Of a DNA stretch of 64,000 bases, positions 44,938-54,269 are shown in pieces. Under the pieces are notes generated by a model. The model was given only the letters and a program-made list of their open reading frames with translations. It was not told where the DNA came from and made no database searches. Source of the stretch: Schaalia canis (lineage in GTDB: Bacteria; Actinomycetota; Actinomycetes; Actinomycetales; Actinomycetaceae); assembly GCF_003858455.1 (NCBI RefSeq), contig NZ_RQZF01000012.1, positions 1 to 64,000 of the forward strand. The letters are read 5' to 3'. Both the position numbers and the translations under genes were made by a program. Each line of letters opens with the position of its first letter. Position 1 is the stretch's first letter.

Positions 44938-46860
44938 ATGGCTCACCTGCTTGGCACTCACACCCTTGGCGCTCTTGCTGGCTCACGCCAACTCCTCGCT
45001 GACGTGACCGTCGGACTCGACGACGGCTCACGCGTGGGCATCCTGGGCCCCAACGGTGCTGGAAAGTCCACCCTGCTGCGCCTTGTCGCGGGCACGCAGG
45101 CCCCAGACGAGGGGGCACTGACCGTGCGCGACGGGGTGCGCGTCGTCGTCCTCGACCAAGCTGACACTCTCAACCCCACCCTCAGCGTCGTTGAGGCGGT
45201 TCACCCCGGCAAAGAAGAATACGAGTGGGCATCAGATGGGCGTATTCGCGACATCCACGCCGGACTCTTGGACGGTATCGCCCTGAGCGCAACGGTGGGC
45301 ACGCTCTCCGGCGGGCAGCGTCGCCGTGTGGCACTGGCACGCGTCCTCGCCGCTGAATCAGACATTGTCTGCCTCGACGAGCCCACCAACCATCTGGACG
45401 TTGAGGGTGTTGCCTGGTTGGCTGCCCACCTGAACGGACGTTTTGCCCGCCCTGGAGCGCAGGGGGCGCTGCTGGTCGTCACCCACGACCGGTGGTTCCT
45501 GGACACCGTGTGCGAACACATTTGGGAGGTCGTGCCTGGTATTGACCCTGGCGGTTCACGCCCTCAGATACCTGGACGCGTTGAAATCTATGACGGCTCC
45601 TACGCCGCCTACACCCTGGCTCGCGCCGAGCGTATGCGTCAAGCGGATTTGGCCGCGAAAAAGCGCGCGAACCTGCTGAAAAAGGAACTGGCATGGCTGC
45701 GTCGAGGCGCACCCGCCCGCACCTCCAAGCCGAAGTTCCACATTGCTACTGCCGAGGCGCTTATCGCTGACGTCCCCCCGCCGCGCGATCAGGTAGAGCT
45801 GGTGAAAATGGCGACAGCTCGCCTGGGGAAGGACGTCCTTGATCTGGAGGATGTCAGCGTCACCTTCACGCGCCCAGACGGATCCCTCCTGCGGGTGCTT
45901 GAGAATGTGACCTGGCGTCTGGCCCCCGCTGAACGCGTCGGTATCGTCGGTGTTAACGGCGCGGGCAAGACCACCATCTTGAACCTACTGCGCGGCGACC
46001 TGGAACCCACCAGTGGCCGGGTGAAGCGCGGTAAAACCGTGCAGGTGGCAACGCTGTCGCAAGAAACCCACGAACTCGACGCCCTTGCCGACATGCGGGT
46101 GGTTGAGGCCGTGGCCGAGGTCGCTCAAATGGTTGTAGTTGGAGGGAAAGAGGTCACCGCCTCGCAGATGACCGAACGCATGGGCTTCACTCGGGAGAGG
46201 GCCTGGACGCGCGTGGCAGAGCTGTCCGGCGGCGAGCGCCGCCGCCTCCAACTCATGCGACTGCTCATGGCAGAACCCAATGTGCTGCTCCTGGATGAGC
46301 CGACCAACGACCTTGACACGGACACGCTGGCCGCTATGGAGGATCTGCTCGACTCCTTCCCCGGCACGCTCATCGTTGTCAGCCACGATCGCTACCTGCT
46401 TGAGCGTGTCACTGACCACCAGGTGGCCCTTCTGGGGGATGGACAGGTGCGTGCCCTGCCCGGCGGCGTCGAGCAATACCTCTCACTGCGTGCTGCTGGC
46501 GCTGCGGCCACCGTGTCTGCCGCTGCGGTTCCCGCTGCCAGCGCGACCTCGCAGACAACGGCAGCGGAGGGCGACGGCCTCGCCAATCAGGGGCAGGTCA
46601 GCGCCACCTCGCCCGCTATTGATGCCGCCACGCGCCGGGCGGCAAAGAAAGAGGCCGATAGGATTGAACGACGCCTCACCAAGTTGCGTGAACAAGCCCA
46701 GCAACTTGAGGATCGCCTTGCGCAACTCAGCGTCGCCGTCGCTGAGGATCCCACCAAGGTCGCTGAGCTCGCTGAGTGTTCAGCGGAATTGAGCAGCGTT
46801 CATGCAGAGATTGACGAGGCCGAACTTGCGTGGCTGGAGGCCGCTGAACTGCTGGACTAA
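44938..46860 (+). CDS. ABC-F family ATPase (ribosome-associated)
   Basis: 640 residues, no membrane helices. Two ATPase domains: GPNGAGKSTLLRLVAG with LSGGQRRRVALARV and LDEPTNHLD, then GVNGAGKTTILNLLRGD with LSGGERRRLQLMRL and LDEPTNDLD. The linker (about 220-290) is the ABC-F P-site tRNA-interaction arm. A basic coiled coil (KKEADRIERRLTKLREQAQQ, about 560-620) closes the protein, as in Uup-like members. The family acts on stalled ribosomes; resistance versus housekeeping type cannot be told here, though synteny after ispE suggests housekeeping. ATG follows the ispE stop by 120 bp. Confidence 0.93.
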   Translation: MAHLLGTHTLGALAGSRQLLADVTVGLDDGSRVGILGPNGAGKSTLLRLVAGTQAPDEGALTVRDGVRVVVLDQADTLNPTLSVVEAVHPGKEEYEWASDGRIRDIHAGLLDGIALSATVGTLSGGQRRRVALARVLAAESDIVCLDEPTNHLDVEGVAWLAAHLNGRFARPGAQGALLVVTHDRWFLDTVCEHIWEVVPGIDPGGSRPQIPGRVEIYDGSYAAYTLARAERMRQADLAAKKRANLLKKELAWLRRGAPARTSKPKFHIATAEALIADVPPPRDQVELVKMATARLGKDVLDLEDVSVTFTRPDGSLLRVLENVTWRLAPAERVGIVGVNGAGKTTILNLLRGDLEPTSGRVKRGKTVQVATLSQETHELDALADMRVVEAVAEVAQMVVVGGKEVTASQMTERMGFTRERAWTRVAELSGGERRRLQLMRLLMAEPNVLLLDEPTNDLDTDTLAAMEDLLDSFPGTLIVVSHDRYLLERVTDHQVALLGDGQVRALPGGVEQYLSLRAAGAAATVSAAAVPAASATSQTTAAEGDGLANQGQVSATSPAIDAATRRAAKKEADRIERRLTKLREQAQQLEDRLAQLSVAVAEDPTKVAELAECSAELSSVHAEIDEAELAWLEAAELLD

Positions 46861-46917
46861 CGCTCGGGGGCGAGGGCGCCGCAACCGCCTTGTGCCAGAC
46901 TGCCCCGCGCCGCACCC

Positions 46918-46943
46918 GCGCGGCTGGAGGCAGCCGAACTGCT
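46918..46943. repeat. partial duplication of the ABC-F gene 3' end
   Basis: Twenty-six bases match 46828-46853 of the ABC-F gene with three differences, two of them synonymous in the frame encoding LEAAEL. There is no start or longer frame, so it is a remnant of a duplicated gene end. Confidence 0.6.
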
Positions 46944-47035
46944 CCCAAGCAGGGATGCCCAACTCTCTCACCTTCCCCAAGAGCTGCCAGGCATACCGAA
47001 TCAACCCCGCCTATTCAACTGTCTTTGTAGAGCAG

Positions 47036-49339
47036 TTAACCTCGTGCACCCGACTGGTTTGGTGCAGGCTCACGGTGGGGGCTATCCCCGTTCTTAAACT
47101 GGTCGGCGTTGCTTTCCTGCAGCGTTCCATTCCACACGATGTAGCGTGCACCATCGTTCTCAATCTGCCCATCTGTCAAATTGATATAGGTGTTCGGCTT
47201 CCACTCGTTATCATTCCAGGTTGAATCGTAATGCAGCCATATGCCATCGATCTTGACCTTATTCCACAGGTGAGGCTCAGGGCCGACACTGCCCTCAACG
47301 ACGATGCTCTCCAATCCAGCGTGGCGTGCAAGAAGCAGGAACCCCTGCCCGTAGCCCGAACAGATCGCTTTACCGTACAGAAGCGAGCCAATCGCCTGCT
47401 GCGGCTTATCCACTCCGCGGTCATCGGAGATGAAAGTATCGTGACCGTACTGCTCCAAGGTCTCAGCGCGGCGTTTCTTCAGCCAGCCGTCGTCATATTC
47501 GACATTATCAACAAGCCACTGATTGATTGCCCGCGCCTTCTGATCATCACTCATACCCGGCGTAATAATCCCCTGCACGATTGAGCGGGCGCGCGCAACC
47601 ACCTGGGACTGCAATGTCAGGTACTCCGAGCGGCTTCCGGCCTGGACCATGCGCATATCAACCGTCAGCAACTGCGTGGACGCATCGTAGGTGAAAGGCG
47701 GGAAACCGTCACCGATATTGAGGATCTCCGGATTCTGGCTAACGCCTTCCAACAGAGCATTTTCCACCTTCGAATAGCTTGCCGATTCAGGGAAGGAACT
47801 CAAAGACATGCGGTTGTATCCGGCAATGAGATTGGCGGCGATAAAACGGGCCATGGGGGTTGTGCCAAAGACGTAGTGGGGGATTTCGATTGTTCCAGGA
47901 GCTTCCTCCACCCAGGCAGAAGGACTCACTGGCCGGTGGAAGTGCAATGGGGTGCCCTCGGTGGCGATAGGGCGCTCATTGTGAGCCTTCAACGCGGCCT
48001 CAAGGGCCTCTCGATTGCCATCGAAGGTGAGTGTGACGGCACGCCAGATGGAAGAATCCCGTGGGCTGAGCCGCAGAGTGGCCGTGTGGGAACCGTCAGG
48101 GGCGGGTTCTTCGTCAATGGACATCACACTGAAGTTCGTTGCAAAATGACGCGCCTGCCCGTCGGCTGCAATCGCACCAACCGTGTTGGGAAGAGCATCG
48201 ATGCTTGGGTAGTCCCATTGCGCAAGGGCATCGGCACCCTGGGCAAGAGGATCGCCAACAATGCTGATGGGCACTTTTGCCGCCAAAGGGGTCAGTGGTG
48301 TGGGGGCGGAGGCTTGCCATCGTCCGTTTACAAGGGCAAGGACAAATACCTGCGCCCCGGAATGGTCGAGGTATTCCTTTTGCTGGTTGGCGGTAAGGTT
48401 CTCGAACATTTCTAGGCTATTGCGCGCTCGCGACAGGACAAAGTTGGTCGTGTGCTGCGTGGCTTCGACATTGCCTGTGATGTCGTAGAAGGCCCCTTTT
48501 TTCACGAGGTGTTCGGGTGGCAGCCCAATATAGGCAAGGTGAGACTCTTGGTTATCAATATCCCATTCGCGCGTTGCTTTTACGACGCGAATGTCCTCAA
48601 TGCCTGGGCCAAGATCACCCGTTGATAGGAGGACTCTGCCGTCAATGTAGCTCAGGCGCGGTGGAGGCAAAGCAACGTGTCCCTTGACGATGATGGGGGT
48701 AACCTCTGGGCGCTGGAGGATTTTGCCGTCGCGGTCGGTACGTTGCAGCAGGTAGTAGGTGGCGAAAGCGCTCCAGTTGCCGTCGGTGAATAGCGTCTGT
48801 TCGGCAAGGCGCTTATCGGGCCCTTGATGGGTGTAGATTCGCGAGGCTTTCGTGGCCGACCAGTTGGTTCCAGGAACCACTTCATAGCGTTCGCCTTGTA
48901 TGGCGTTGGTTGTTGGGAGGGGGAGGGCCAGCTCTGCATCGAGGTAAAGCTGAGCGTCGTTTGATACGGGGATGCCCTTCAAGGGGTTTTCAGACAGGGT
49001 GGTGTAGAGCTCTTGCCATCTGTCAGGCGTGGAAAAGTTCTTGGCCACATAAAGGCCGTCGTCAGGGTTGATTTCGAGAGGGGCCTGCCAGGCGAGGGCG
49101 CTGTCCGGCTGGGGAATGGGGGCGGGCACCTCGCCGGTTGGCGGGAGTGGAGTGCCAGACTGTTGGCTGGATTGCTGGCCCGGCTGCTGCCCTGGCCCCT
49201 GGCTGGATTGTTGCCCTGGTTCTTGGCCAGATGGCGGTGGAGGCGCATCATGAGGGGCGCAGGCAGTAACGGTCAGTGAGAGAGCAAAGGCGATGGTGAG
49301 AGCCTTCAGGATTGTTGAGTATGGGCCTTGGGATGTCAT
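47036..49339 (-). CDS. lipoprotein with transglutaminase-like domain
   Basis: 767 residues. Signal with lipobox TVTAC at about residue 27, then a Gln/Pro/Gly/Ser-rich linker (about 30-80) as in surface lipoproteins. A large region of unknown fold follows. The C-terminal domain (about 660-760) carries the transglutaminase triad: Cys in GKAICSGYGQGFLLLARHAG, His in PEPHLWNKVKI and Asp in LHYDSTWND. It resembles secreted transglutaminase-like proteins that can act as peptidases or cross-linkers on the cell wall. It overlaps the next gene of the operon by 4 bp (ATGA). Confidence 0.82.
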   Translation of the reverse strand: MTSQGPYSTILKALTIAFALSLTVTACAPHDAPPPPSGQEPGQQSSQGPGQQPGQQSSQQSGTPLPPTGEVPAPIPQPDSALAWQAPLEINPDDGLYVAKNFSTPDRWQELYTTLSENPLKGIPVSNDAQLYLDAELALPLPTTNAIQGERYEVVPGTNWSATKASRIYTHQGPDKRLAEQTLFTDGNWSAFATYYLLQRTDRDGKILQRPEVTPIIVKGHVALPPPRLSYIDGRVLLSTGDLGPGIEDIRVVKATREWDIDNQESHLAYIGLPPEHLVKKGAFYDITGNVEATQHTTNFVLSRARNSLEMFENLTANQQKEYLDHSGAQVFVLALVNGRWQASAPTPLTPLAAKVPISIVGDPLAQGADALAQWDYPSIDALPNTVGAIAADGQARHFATNFSVMSIDEEPAPDGSHTATLRLSPRDSSIWRAVTLTFDGNREALEAALKAHNERPIATEGTPLHFHRPVSPSAWVEEAPGTIEIPHYVFGTTPMARFIAANLIAGYNRMSLSSFPESASYSKVENALLEGVSQNPEILNIGDGFPPFTYDASTQLLTVDMRMVQAGSRSEYLTLQSQVVARARSIVQGIITPGMSDDQKARAINQWLVDNVEYDDGWLKKRRAETLEQYGHDTFISDDRGVDKPQQAIGSLLYGKAICSGYGQGFLLLARHAGLESIVVEGSVGPEPHLWNKVKIDGIWLHYDSTWNDNEWKPNTYINLTDGQIENDGARYIVWNGTLQESNADQFKNGDSPHREPAPNQSGARG

Positions 49340-50046
49340 GGTTGCGGCTCCCCTTCGGGGTGGTAGCCAATCTCTTCAGGGGTCTTTCCGGTGACAGTGC
49401 AGTGGGCAGATGGGCCGGTGGCCTTTGTGTAGGGCTCATTGGGATGCCCTTCAAGAAGGGTTGTGCAGGAGAAGTTGTCCTCTATCCCTCGGTCAAGGGG
49501 CGTGACATCAATCTGCCAGACGCTCTGCCCCATTGTGGTTATTGAGATGGTTTCTTCCCAGGTATAACCGCCGGGGATAGCAAATTGTTTTGTGCCGTAG
49601 TCGCCCGGTTCGTTCTGGGGTAAAGATGGGGAACGTAGCGTGACGAGGGCGGCGCCACGGTGTGATTGCGCGCGCAGGGTAATGGTGCCGCTGTGGGGTT
49701 GTTTGTAGAGTTCAATGAGCTTACGGAATGATTCGACTCCACCAGGATTGTTGTAGGCACGGCCCTCTTCACGCCGTTTTTCGGCCACGTCAGCGGGAGC
49801 TGTTTCGGGTCGATTGGGCGAGTGGGGGAGAGGGGCTGCTGTCGCCGCTGCTTCGGAAGGCGTGTGAGCAGGCTCGGAGCTTAGCCCAGGCGTGCTGGAG
49901 GAGGGGTGAGAGGAGGCTTCATTCATTGTTCCGCCGTGGGGTAGAAGACCGAAGGCGCGCAAGGTAAAGAAGAGTCCAGCAATAAGGACGAGGGCCAGGG
50001 ATATGGCGATTGCGTTGAGGGTCGTGCGGCGGGAACTGCGGTTCAC
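49336..50046 (-). CDS. membrane-anchored protein of unknown function
   Basis: 236 residues if translation starts at GTG 50046, supported by GGAGG eight bases upstream; ATG starts at 50061 and 50145 are in frame but lack a ribosome binding site. One N-terminal membrane helix (LNAIAISLALVLIAGLFFTLRAF) is followed by a Ser/Pro/Thr/Ala-rich linker to about residue 90 and an extracytoplasmic domain rich in beta strands (TITLRAQSHRGAALVTLR and IDVTPLDRGIEDNFSCTTLL). No family recognised. Co-translated with the transglutaminase-like lipoprotein downstream, so probably a partner at the cell surface. Confidence 0.72.
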   Translation of the reverse strand: MNRSSRRTTLNAIAISLALVLIAGLFFTLRAFGLLPHGGTMNEASSHPSSSTPGLSSEPAHTPSEAAATAAPLPHSPNRPETAPADVAEKRREEGRAYNNPGGVESFRKLIELYKQPHSGTITLRAQSHRGAALVTLRSPSLPQNEPGDYGTKQFAIPGGYTWEETISITTMGQSVWQIDVTPLDRGIEDNFSCTTLLEGHPNEPYTKATGPSAHCTVTGKTPEEIGYHPEGEPQP

Positions 50047-50489
50047 TGGGGCCACCTCCATTGGTGTCAGATTCGACGGTGAATCCTGAGGTGAAGTATA
50101 TCCAGAGCTGCGAAAAGAGGTGAGATAGAGCGGGGGCATGTCCATGGCTGGATGCGGGCGAAGACAAGAGAGTGCGCGTGGACATATGTGGCCTCTAGCG
50201 GCCCTGAGCGCGGGGAAGGTGAGTCTGACCTACCCGAATTAGGAAACATAATTCGGTCAAAATGTTGCGATATTAGCAAAGGGAGAGTGTTTTTATATTC
50301 AGTCCAGCCTCTCCTTCAAATAAGGCTATGACCTGCATAAATGCATGATCTCTGGACAGTGAATTACGCAAAAGGAACACTGAAGTCATCGCACCCCGAA
50401 CCGGAGGCGAGTTCCTTTCAGGAAACGCCACACGCAAGGGCTCATCACATATTCGATATATCCGTTCTCTATCGACTAGGAGGCCCACA
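50047..50489. other. intergenic interval before the DUF1540 gene
   Basis: No supported gene. It holds the promoters of the divergent membrane protein and DUF1540 genes. AT-rich patches occur near 50230-50300 (including TATATT at 50294-50299) and an imperfect palindrome TGCATAAATGCA at 50335-50346. No clear operator could be assigned. Confidence 0.35.
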
Positions 50490-50780
50490 ATGGCTCTCGA
50501 TCTCCCCCTCATCCAGGATTGCGCAGTTGACTCTTGCTCCTACAACAAGGCCAAGAGCTGCGGCGCGGCAGCTATCACCATGGGTGCAGCGCAGTCGTGC
50601 GTCACCTTCATTCCACTGTCTGTCAAGGGTGGCCTTGAGCAGGCACACAGCACCTTCGTTGGCGCATGCCAGCAGTCTGACTGCGCCCACAACGATCACC
50701 TTGAGTGCACCGCCTCCGCTATCAGCGTTGGCTCGGGCACTGCAGGAACCGCCGGCTGCCTGACCTTCCAGGCTCGCTGA
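50490..50780 (+). CDS. DUF1540 Cys-rich protein
   Basis: 96 residues. Two DUF1540 units: DCAVDSCSYNKAKSCGAAAI and, later, CQQSDCAHNDHLECTASAI, each with three or four Cys in the C-x4-C-x6/7-C spacing expected for a small metal-binding fold. It has no signal peptide. AGGAGG precedes the ATG at the ideal distance and a strong hairpin follows, so it is an isolated, probably well-expressed gene. The role of this family is not established; metal binding is inferred from the Cys pattern. Confidence 0.9.
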   Translation: MALDLPLIQDCAVDSCSYNKAKSCGAAAITMGAAQSCVTFIPLSVKGGLEQAHSTFVGACQQSDCAHNDHLECTASAISVGSGTAGTAGCLTFQAR

Positions 50781-50848
50781 GCTTCTTCAGCAACACTGCT
50801 GATCTTCCCTCACCCTTCCAGACTTCTGGAAGTACTTTTCTCAATACT

Positions 50849-50887
50849 GTGGTGGGGCCTCGCGCATTCAGCGCGAGGCCCCACCAC
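50849..50887 (+). terminator. strong terminator-like hairpin
   Basis: A 17-bp perfect GC-rich stem (50849-50865 and 50871-50887) with a 5-nt loop ATTCA; no T run follows. Confidence 0.75.
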
Positions 50888-51202
50888 TATGCCTAAGTAG
50901 GGAGGTTGCCGGGGATGGCAGCCCGGCAGGGCCTGGCACTAAGCCGCTGGGGTGGGGTGCTTGCGGCGCGGTGTAGTGAGGTGAAGCGGGAAGGTAGGTG
51001 GCGTCTCGTCAGGTTAGGTGGACGTTGAGTCGTATGACGGTCGCTGGGGTGGTGTGCTTGTAGTGAGGTTGGCATGCCTTAGCAGGGGGTTGCCTGGGGC
51101 GGCGGCACGGCAGGGCCTGGTCGGGCTTCGAGGCCCTTGCGGGACGCAAGGGGTGAGCGGGCGGGCCGTGCCGCCGTTCCTGGTAGAAAAAGAACAGGAT
51201 CC
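50888..51202. repeat. intergenic interval with degenerate direct repeats
   Basis: No gene seen. The block GTTGCC...CGGCAGGGCCTGG occurs near 50904-50936 and again near 51089-51121. A second block, CGCTGGGGTGG...GCTTG...TAGTGAGGT, occurs near 50943-50980 and 51041-51068. GT-rich and skewed compared with its surroundings. Confidence 0.5.
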
Positions 51203-52900
51203 TCAGTGCCCGGGCCAGCTCCTGATGCTCTGAAGCACGTCCACATTCGACGAGTCCCAGACCTTGCCGCCAATAATGACACCAGCCACCAGCAGTACCA
51301 CGCCCCAGATAGCGGCAAATCCTGCCGCAATAAGCACGGGGAAAGCACCACTGAAGTAGGCCACTGCGGCAAGAATCAGAGGCGGTGCAGCAAGTACAAA
51401 AGACGCGAACATGGAGCCAAATTGCACGCCCATGGTCAGCATCATATTGCCGGTCCCCTTGGCCGACAGGGGAGAGGCTCCCGGTGGCTGAACGGGGAAA
51501 ACAAAGCGGCCAGTAATGATGAAGGCCGCTGCGGCTGCACCAGCAAAGAGGGAAAATTGCAGGGCAATCAGAGTGGCAATACCTACAGTGCCGTAACCGG
51601 CGAAGTGCGCGACAACGCCTGTACCGATGAAGAGAAGTGGGAGTGCCAGGGGGAGGGAGCCTGCCAGGCGTCCCAGCCGTTCGTCGCGTCCGCGAATACC
51701 TGAGGCAACCAGTAGCCAGAACGCTGTCGAATCGTAGGAGGGCAAGCTTCCAATGGTCATTCCCATCATGGTGGAGATCATGACGAGGAAAAAGTATGCC
51801 AGGCCTGTGCCGCCGCCAGGCATGTTCATCATGAGTACGGCCATGAATGGGAAGATCAGCATGGAGGCCATGGCCGTCGATAGGCGCGGATCAGCAATCC
51901 AGTAGCGCAGGGTGCGTGCAGCAAGGGAGGCTGCGGGCGTATTGAGCCCCAGTTTCTGCCAGGCGTCAGCTCCACGCAAGAAACGCGGGTGATCGCCCGT
52001 AGTCGTCTTCGATGTGGCTTGTGTCGTCTCCTGGGTGGGGTCGACAAGATGGCGTCCAGCGGCGATGGCTTTGTCAGCCTCGGCAGACACGGGATGAGCG
52101 AGGCCAGCCATGGCGTAGGGCAGCACTTTCAGCCACGCCCACCAGCCGAGTGCTGCGAAGGCACATGCAAGAAGAAGCTGACCGAAGGCAGCAAAGTAGT
52201 GGCCGACAAAGAGGGAGTGGGCAACGCCCCACGCGGCACCAAAGGGCGTCCAGCTCAGGATTGAGGCGCTGCGTTGAATCCACGCCGGGTCGAAAGATTC
52301 GGTGATCTTTTGGATCCATAGGCCCAGGGGAGAGAACACGGCAATGAAGATCAGCACGCCAACGACTGTCATCAGGTCCTTCAAACGTGAGCTTGCCTCG
52401 ATCTGCACGGATAGCCAGGTGCTGACCGCTCGCGCCCACACAAAAGCGGCAAAGAGTCCCACAGGTACGCAGATAAGCACTGCGACAGCGGAAAGCCACT
52501 GGCCACCGGCCGTCCATACAACTACTGACAGCAGAAAAACAAGCGTGGTTGCCAGACCAGGCAGACCTGCCCACGTTGCACCCACAAGGCCAAGGGCCAG
52601 GCGCGGCGAAGGGGGAATAAAGGGGGCGAGGCGCTGCGGGTCAAGGGTGTTATCCAGGGAGGAGAAAATAATCGGAACGATAATCCACCCGAGCACAAGA
52701 GCAGCACCGACGAAAACGCTGACGGCTCCGACGGTTGCGATCTCTCCAAAGTAAGCAGCGCCAATACCGACAATGCCTAGGCCAACAAAGAGCATGAGGA
52801 AATAGAGCATGCCGATAATAGACATGACAAGCACCCAGGTCTGACGCTTCATGGTGTTCCACGTCAGCTTGAGCTTGAGGCGCATCAGTTGCCCAACCAT
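51203..52900 (-). CDS. ABC-2 type membrane permease
   Basis: 565 residues with about twelve predicted membrane helices, beginning LMRLKLKLTWNTMKRQTWVL (positively charged start typical of this permease group). It overlaps the upstream ATPase gene by 16 bp and together they form an exporter. An intracellular segment with a Thr/Gly/Asp-rich stretch lies near residue 290. Substrate unknown. The MarR regulator two genes upstream probably controls the pair. Confidence 0.85.
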   Translation of the reverse strand: MVGQLMRLKLKLTWNTMKRQTWVLVMSIIGMLYFLMLFVGLGIVGIGAAYFGEIATVGAVSVFVGAALVLGWIIVPIIFSSLDNTLDPQRLAPFIPPSPRLALGLVGATWAGLPGLATTLVFLLSVVVWTAGGQWLSAVAVLICVPVGLFAAFVWARAVSTWLSVQIEASSRLKDLMTVVGVLIFIAVFSPLGLWIQKITESFDPAWIQRSASILSWTPFGAAWGVAHSLFVGHYFAAFGQLLLACAFAALGWWAWLKVLPYAMAGLAHPVSAEADKAIAAGRHLVDPTQETTQATSKTTTGDHPRFLRGADAWQKLGLNTPAASLAARTLRYWIADPRLSTAMASMLIFPFMAVLMMNMPGGGTGLAYFFLVMISTMMGMTIGSLPSYDSTAFWLLVASGIRGRDERLGRLAGSLPLALPLLFIGTGVVAHFAGYGTVGIATLIALQFSLFAGAAAAAFIITGRFVFPVQPPGASPLSAKGTGNMMLTMGVQFGSMFASFVLAAPPLILAAVAYFSGAFPVLIAAGFAAIWGVVLLVAGVIIGGKVWDSSNVDVLQSIRSWPGH

Positions 52901-53640
52901 GACAGCCCTTCCTCGGTACGCTGGCCACCCACAAGCTGCGCGAAACGGTCATCAAGATCCATGCCGGCGGCGACCTCGTCGGTTGTTCCGGCGACGAGCA
53001 CCTGGCCGCGATGGATGACGGCAACGTGGGAGCAGAGCTTTTGGATGGTGGCCATGACGTGGCTGGACAGGACCACGGTGCCTCCACCAGCAACGAAGGA
53101 TTGGAGGATCTGACGAATATTGGCAGCCGAGACAGGGTCAACAGCCTCGAAAGGTTCATCAAGGACAACCACGGACGGTCCGTGAATAAGGGCAGCAGCC
53201 AGGGCAATCTTCTTGGTCATACCAGCCGAGTAGTCGGAGATGAGCTTGTAGCTCGCCTCAGTCAGATCTAGAGCGTGAAGGAGCTCGTCGGCGCGAGCGC
53301 GCGCCGTGTCTCGATCAATGCCGCGCAACATGGCAACGTGGGTGAGGAAATCGCCGCCAGAGAGTTTGTCGAGCAGGCGCATACCGTCAGGCATCACGCC
53401 AAGTTTGGCTTTTGCCTCGGCCGGATTTGCCCACACGTCAGTTCCGTTGACAAGACAGGTGCCACGGTCGGGGCGCAGCAGACCTGTGGCCATCGTCAAG
53501 GTGGTGGTTTTCCCCGCACCGTTGGGGCCGACAACGCCGTAAAAGGAGCCTGCGGGAATGTCGAGTGACAGGTCGCCGACGGCGACGACATTGCCATAGA
53601 CCTTGACGAGGCCGCGCATTGACAGTGCTGGAACGTCCAT
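52885..53640 (-). CDS. ABC-2 type transporter ATPase
   Basis: 251 residues. Walker A GPNGAGKTTTLTMATG, Q-loop VMPDGMRLLDKLSGGDFL, signature YSAGMTKKIALAAA (a relaxed LSGGQ, normal in this group), Walker B VVVLDEPFEAVD and H-loop SSHVMATI. It is the ATPase partner of the overlapping permease. AAGG lies six bases upstream of the ATG. It follows the MarR gene by 89 bp. Confidence 0.93.
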   Translation of the reverse strand: MDVPALSMRGLVKVYGNVVAVGDLSLDIPAGSFYGVVGPNGAGKTTTLTMATGLLRPDRGTCLVNGTDVWANPAEAKAKLGVMPDGMRLLDKLSGGDFLTHVAMLRGIDRDTARARADELLHALDLTEASYKLISDYSAGMTKKIALAAALIHGPSVVVLDEPFEAVDPVSAANIRQILQSFVAGGGTVVLSSHVMATIQKLCSHVAVIHRGQVLVAGTTDEVAAGMDLDDRFAQLVGGQRTEEGLSWLGN

Positions 53641-53729
53641 AAGGATGCCTTCCGCGATACAGAGAGATCAGACTATGCGGGTCTGCTCGCCGCTCGCAGA
53701 CGGTGCATAGCTGGGTGAGCGGGGCAAAC

Positions 53730-54269
53730 CTACTGTTCAAACGCTAGCAGCAGTGAGCGCAGGAGTGTCGCAAGCTGCTCTTTTTCAGGGACATTTAGGG
53801 GTGCCAGTATCGCGCGTTCGCACTCAAGCAGGGACATCAGCGCCGCGTCAACACGGCGTTTACCCTCGTCAGTGAGGGAGACAACAACGGCCCGCCGGTC
53901 GTGGGGCGAGGGCGTTCGCGTGACAAGTCCTGCGCCTTCGAGGCGGTCAATACGGTTGGTCATGGTTCCCGATGAGACGAGGAGTTCGCTCATGAGGGCG
54001 CCGGGAGTGAGAGCGTAGGGTTCGCCTTCGCGTCGCAGAGAGGACAGGACGTCAAATTCCCAGGTTTCAAGGTCATGGGCGGCGAAGGCTTTACGGCGCT
54101 CAAGGTCAAGGTGACGGCTGAGGCGTCCCACCCGAGAGAGAATCTGCATGGGGGACGTGTCCACATCGGGGCGTTCAATAGCCCAGGCGGCGAGGATTGC
54201 GTCAACCTCGTCGGTGGGGGTTGAGGCAGAGGATGTGGCTGGGAGGTGAGGCAAAGACGAAGTAGCCAT
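53730..54269 (-). CDS. MarR-family transcriptional regulator
   Basis: 179 residues from ATG 54269. Winged-helix core: WEFDVLSSLRREGEPYALTP, GALMSELLVSSGTMTNRIDR (recognition helix), LEGAGLVTRTPSPHDRRAVV (wing) and VSLTDEGKRRVDAAL. No ribosome binding site; TATCTT lies six bases before the ATG, so a leaderless mRNA is likely. An in-frame GTG/ATG extension of 19 codons exists but is less likely. Probably regulates the adjacent ABC-2 exporter. Confidence 0.92.
   Translation of the reverse strand: MATSSLPHLPATSSASTPTDEVDAILAAWAIERPDVDTSPMQILSRVGRLSRHLDLERRKAFAAHDLETWEFDVLSSLRREGEPYALTPGALMSELLVSSGTMTNRIDRLEGAGLVTRTPSPHDRRAVVVSLTDEGKRRVDAALMSLLECERAILAPLNVPEKEQLATLLRSLLLAFEQ

Noticed and set aside
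46918-46943. Insertion-sequence footprint after the ABC-F gene
   Set aside because: There are no terminal inverted repeats or transposase; the repeat matches the end of the neighbouring gene itself.
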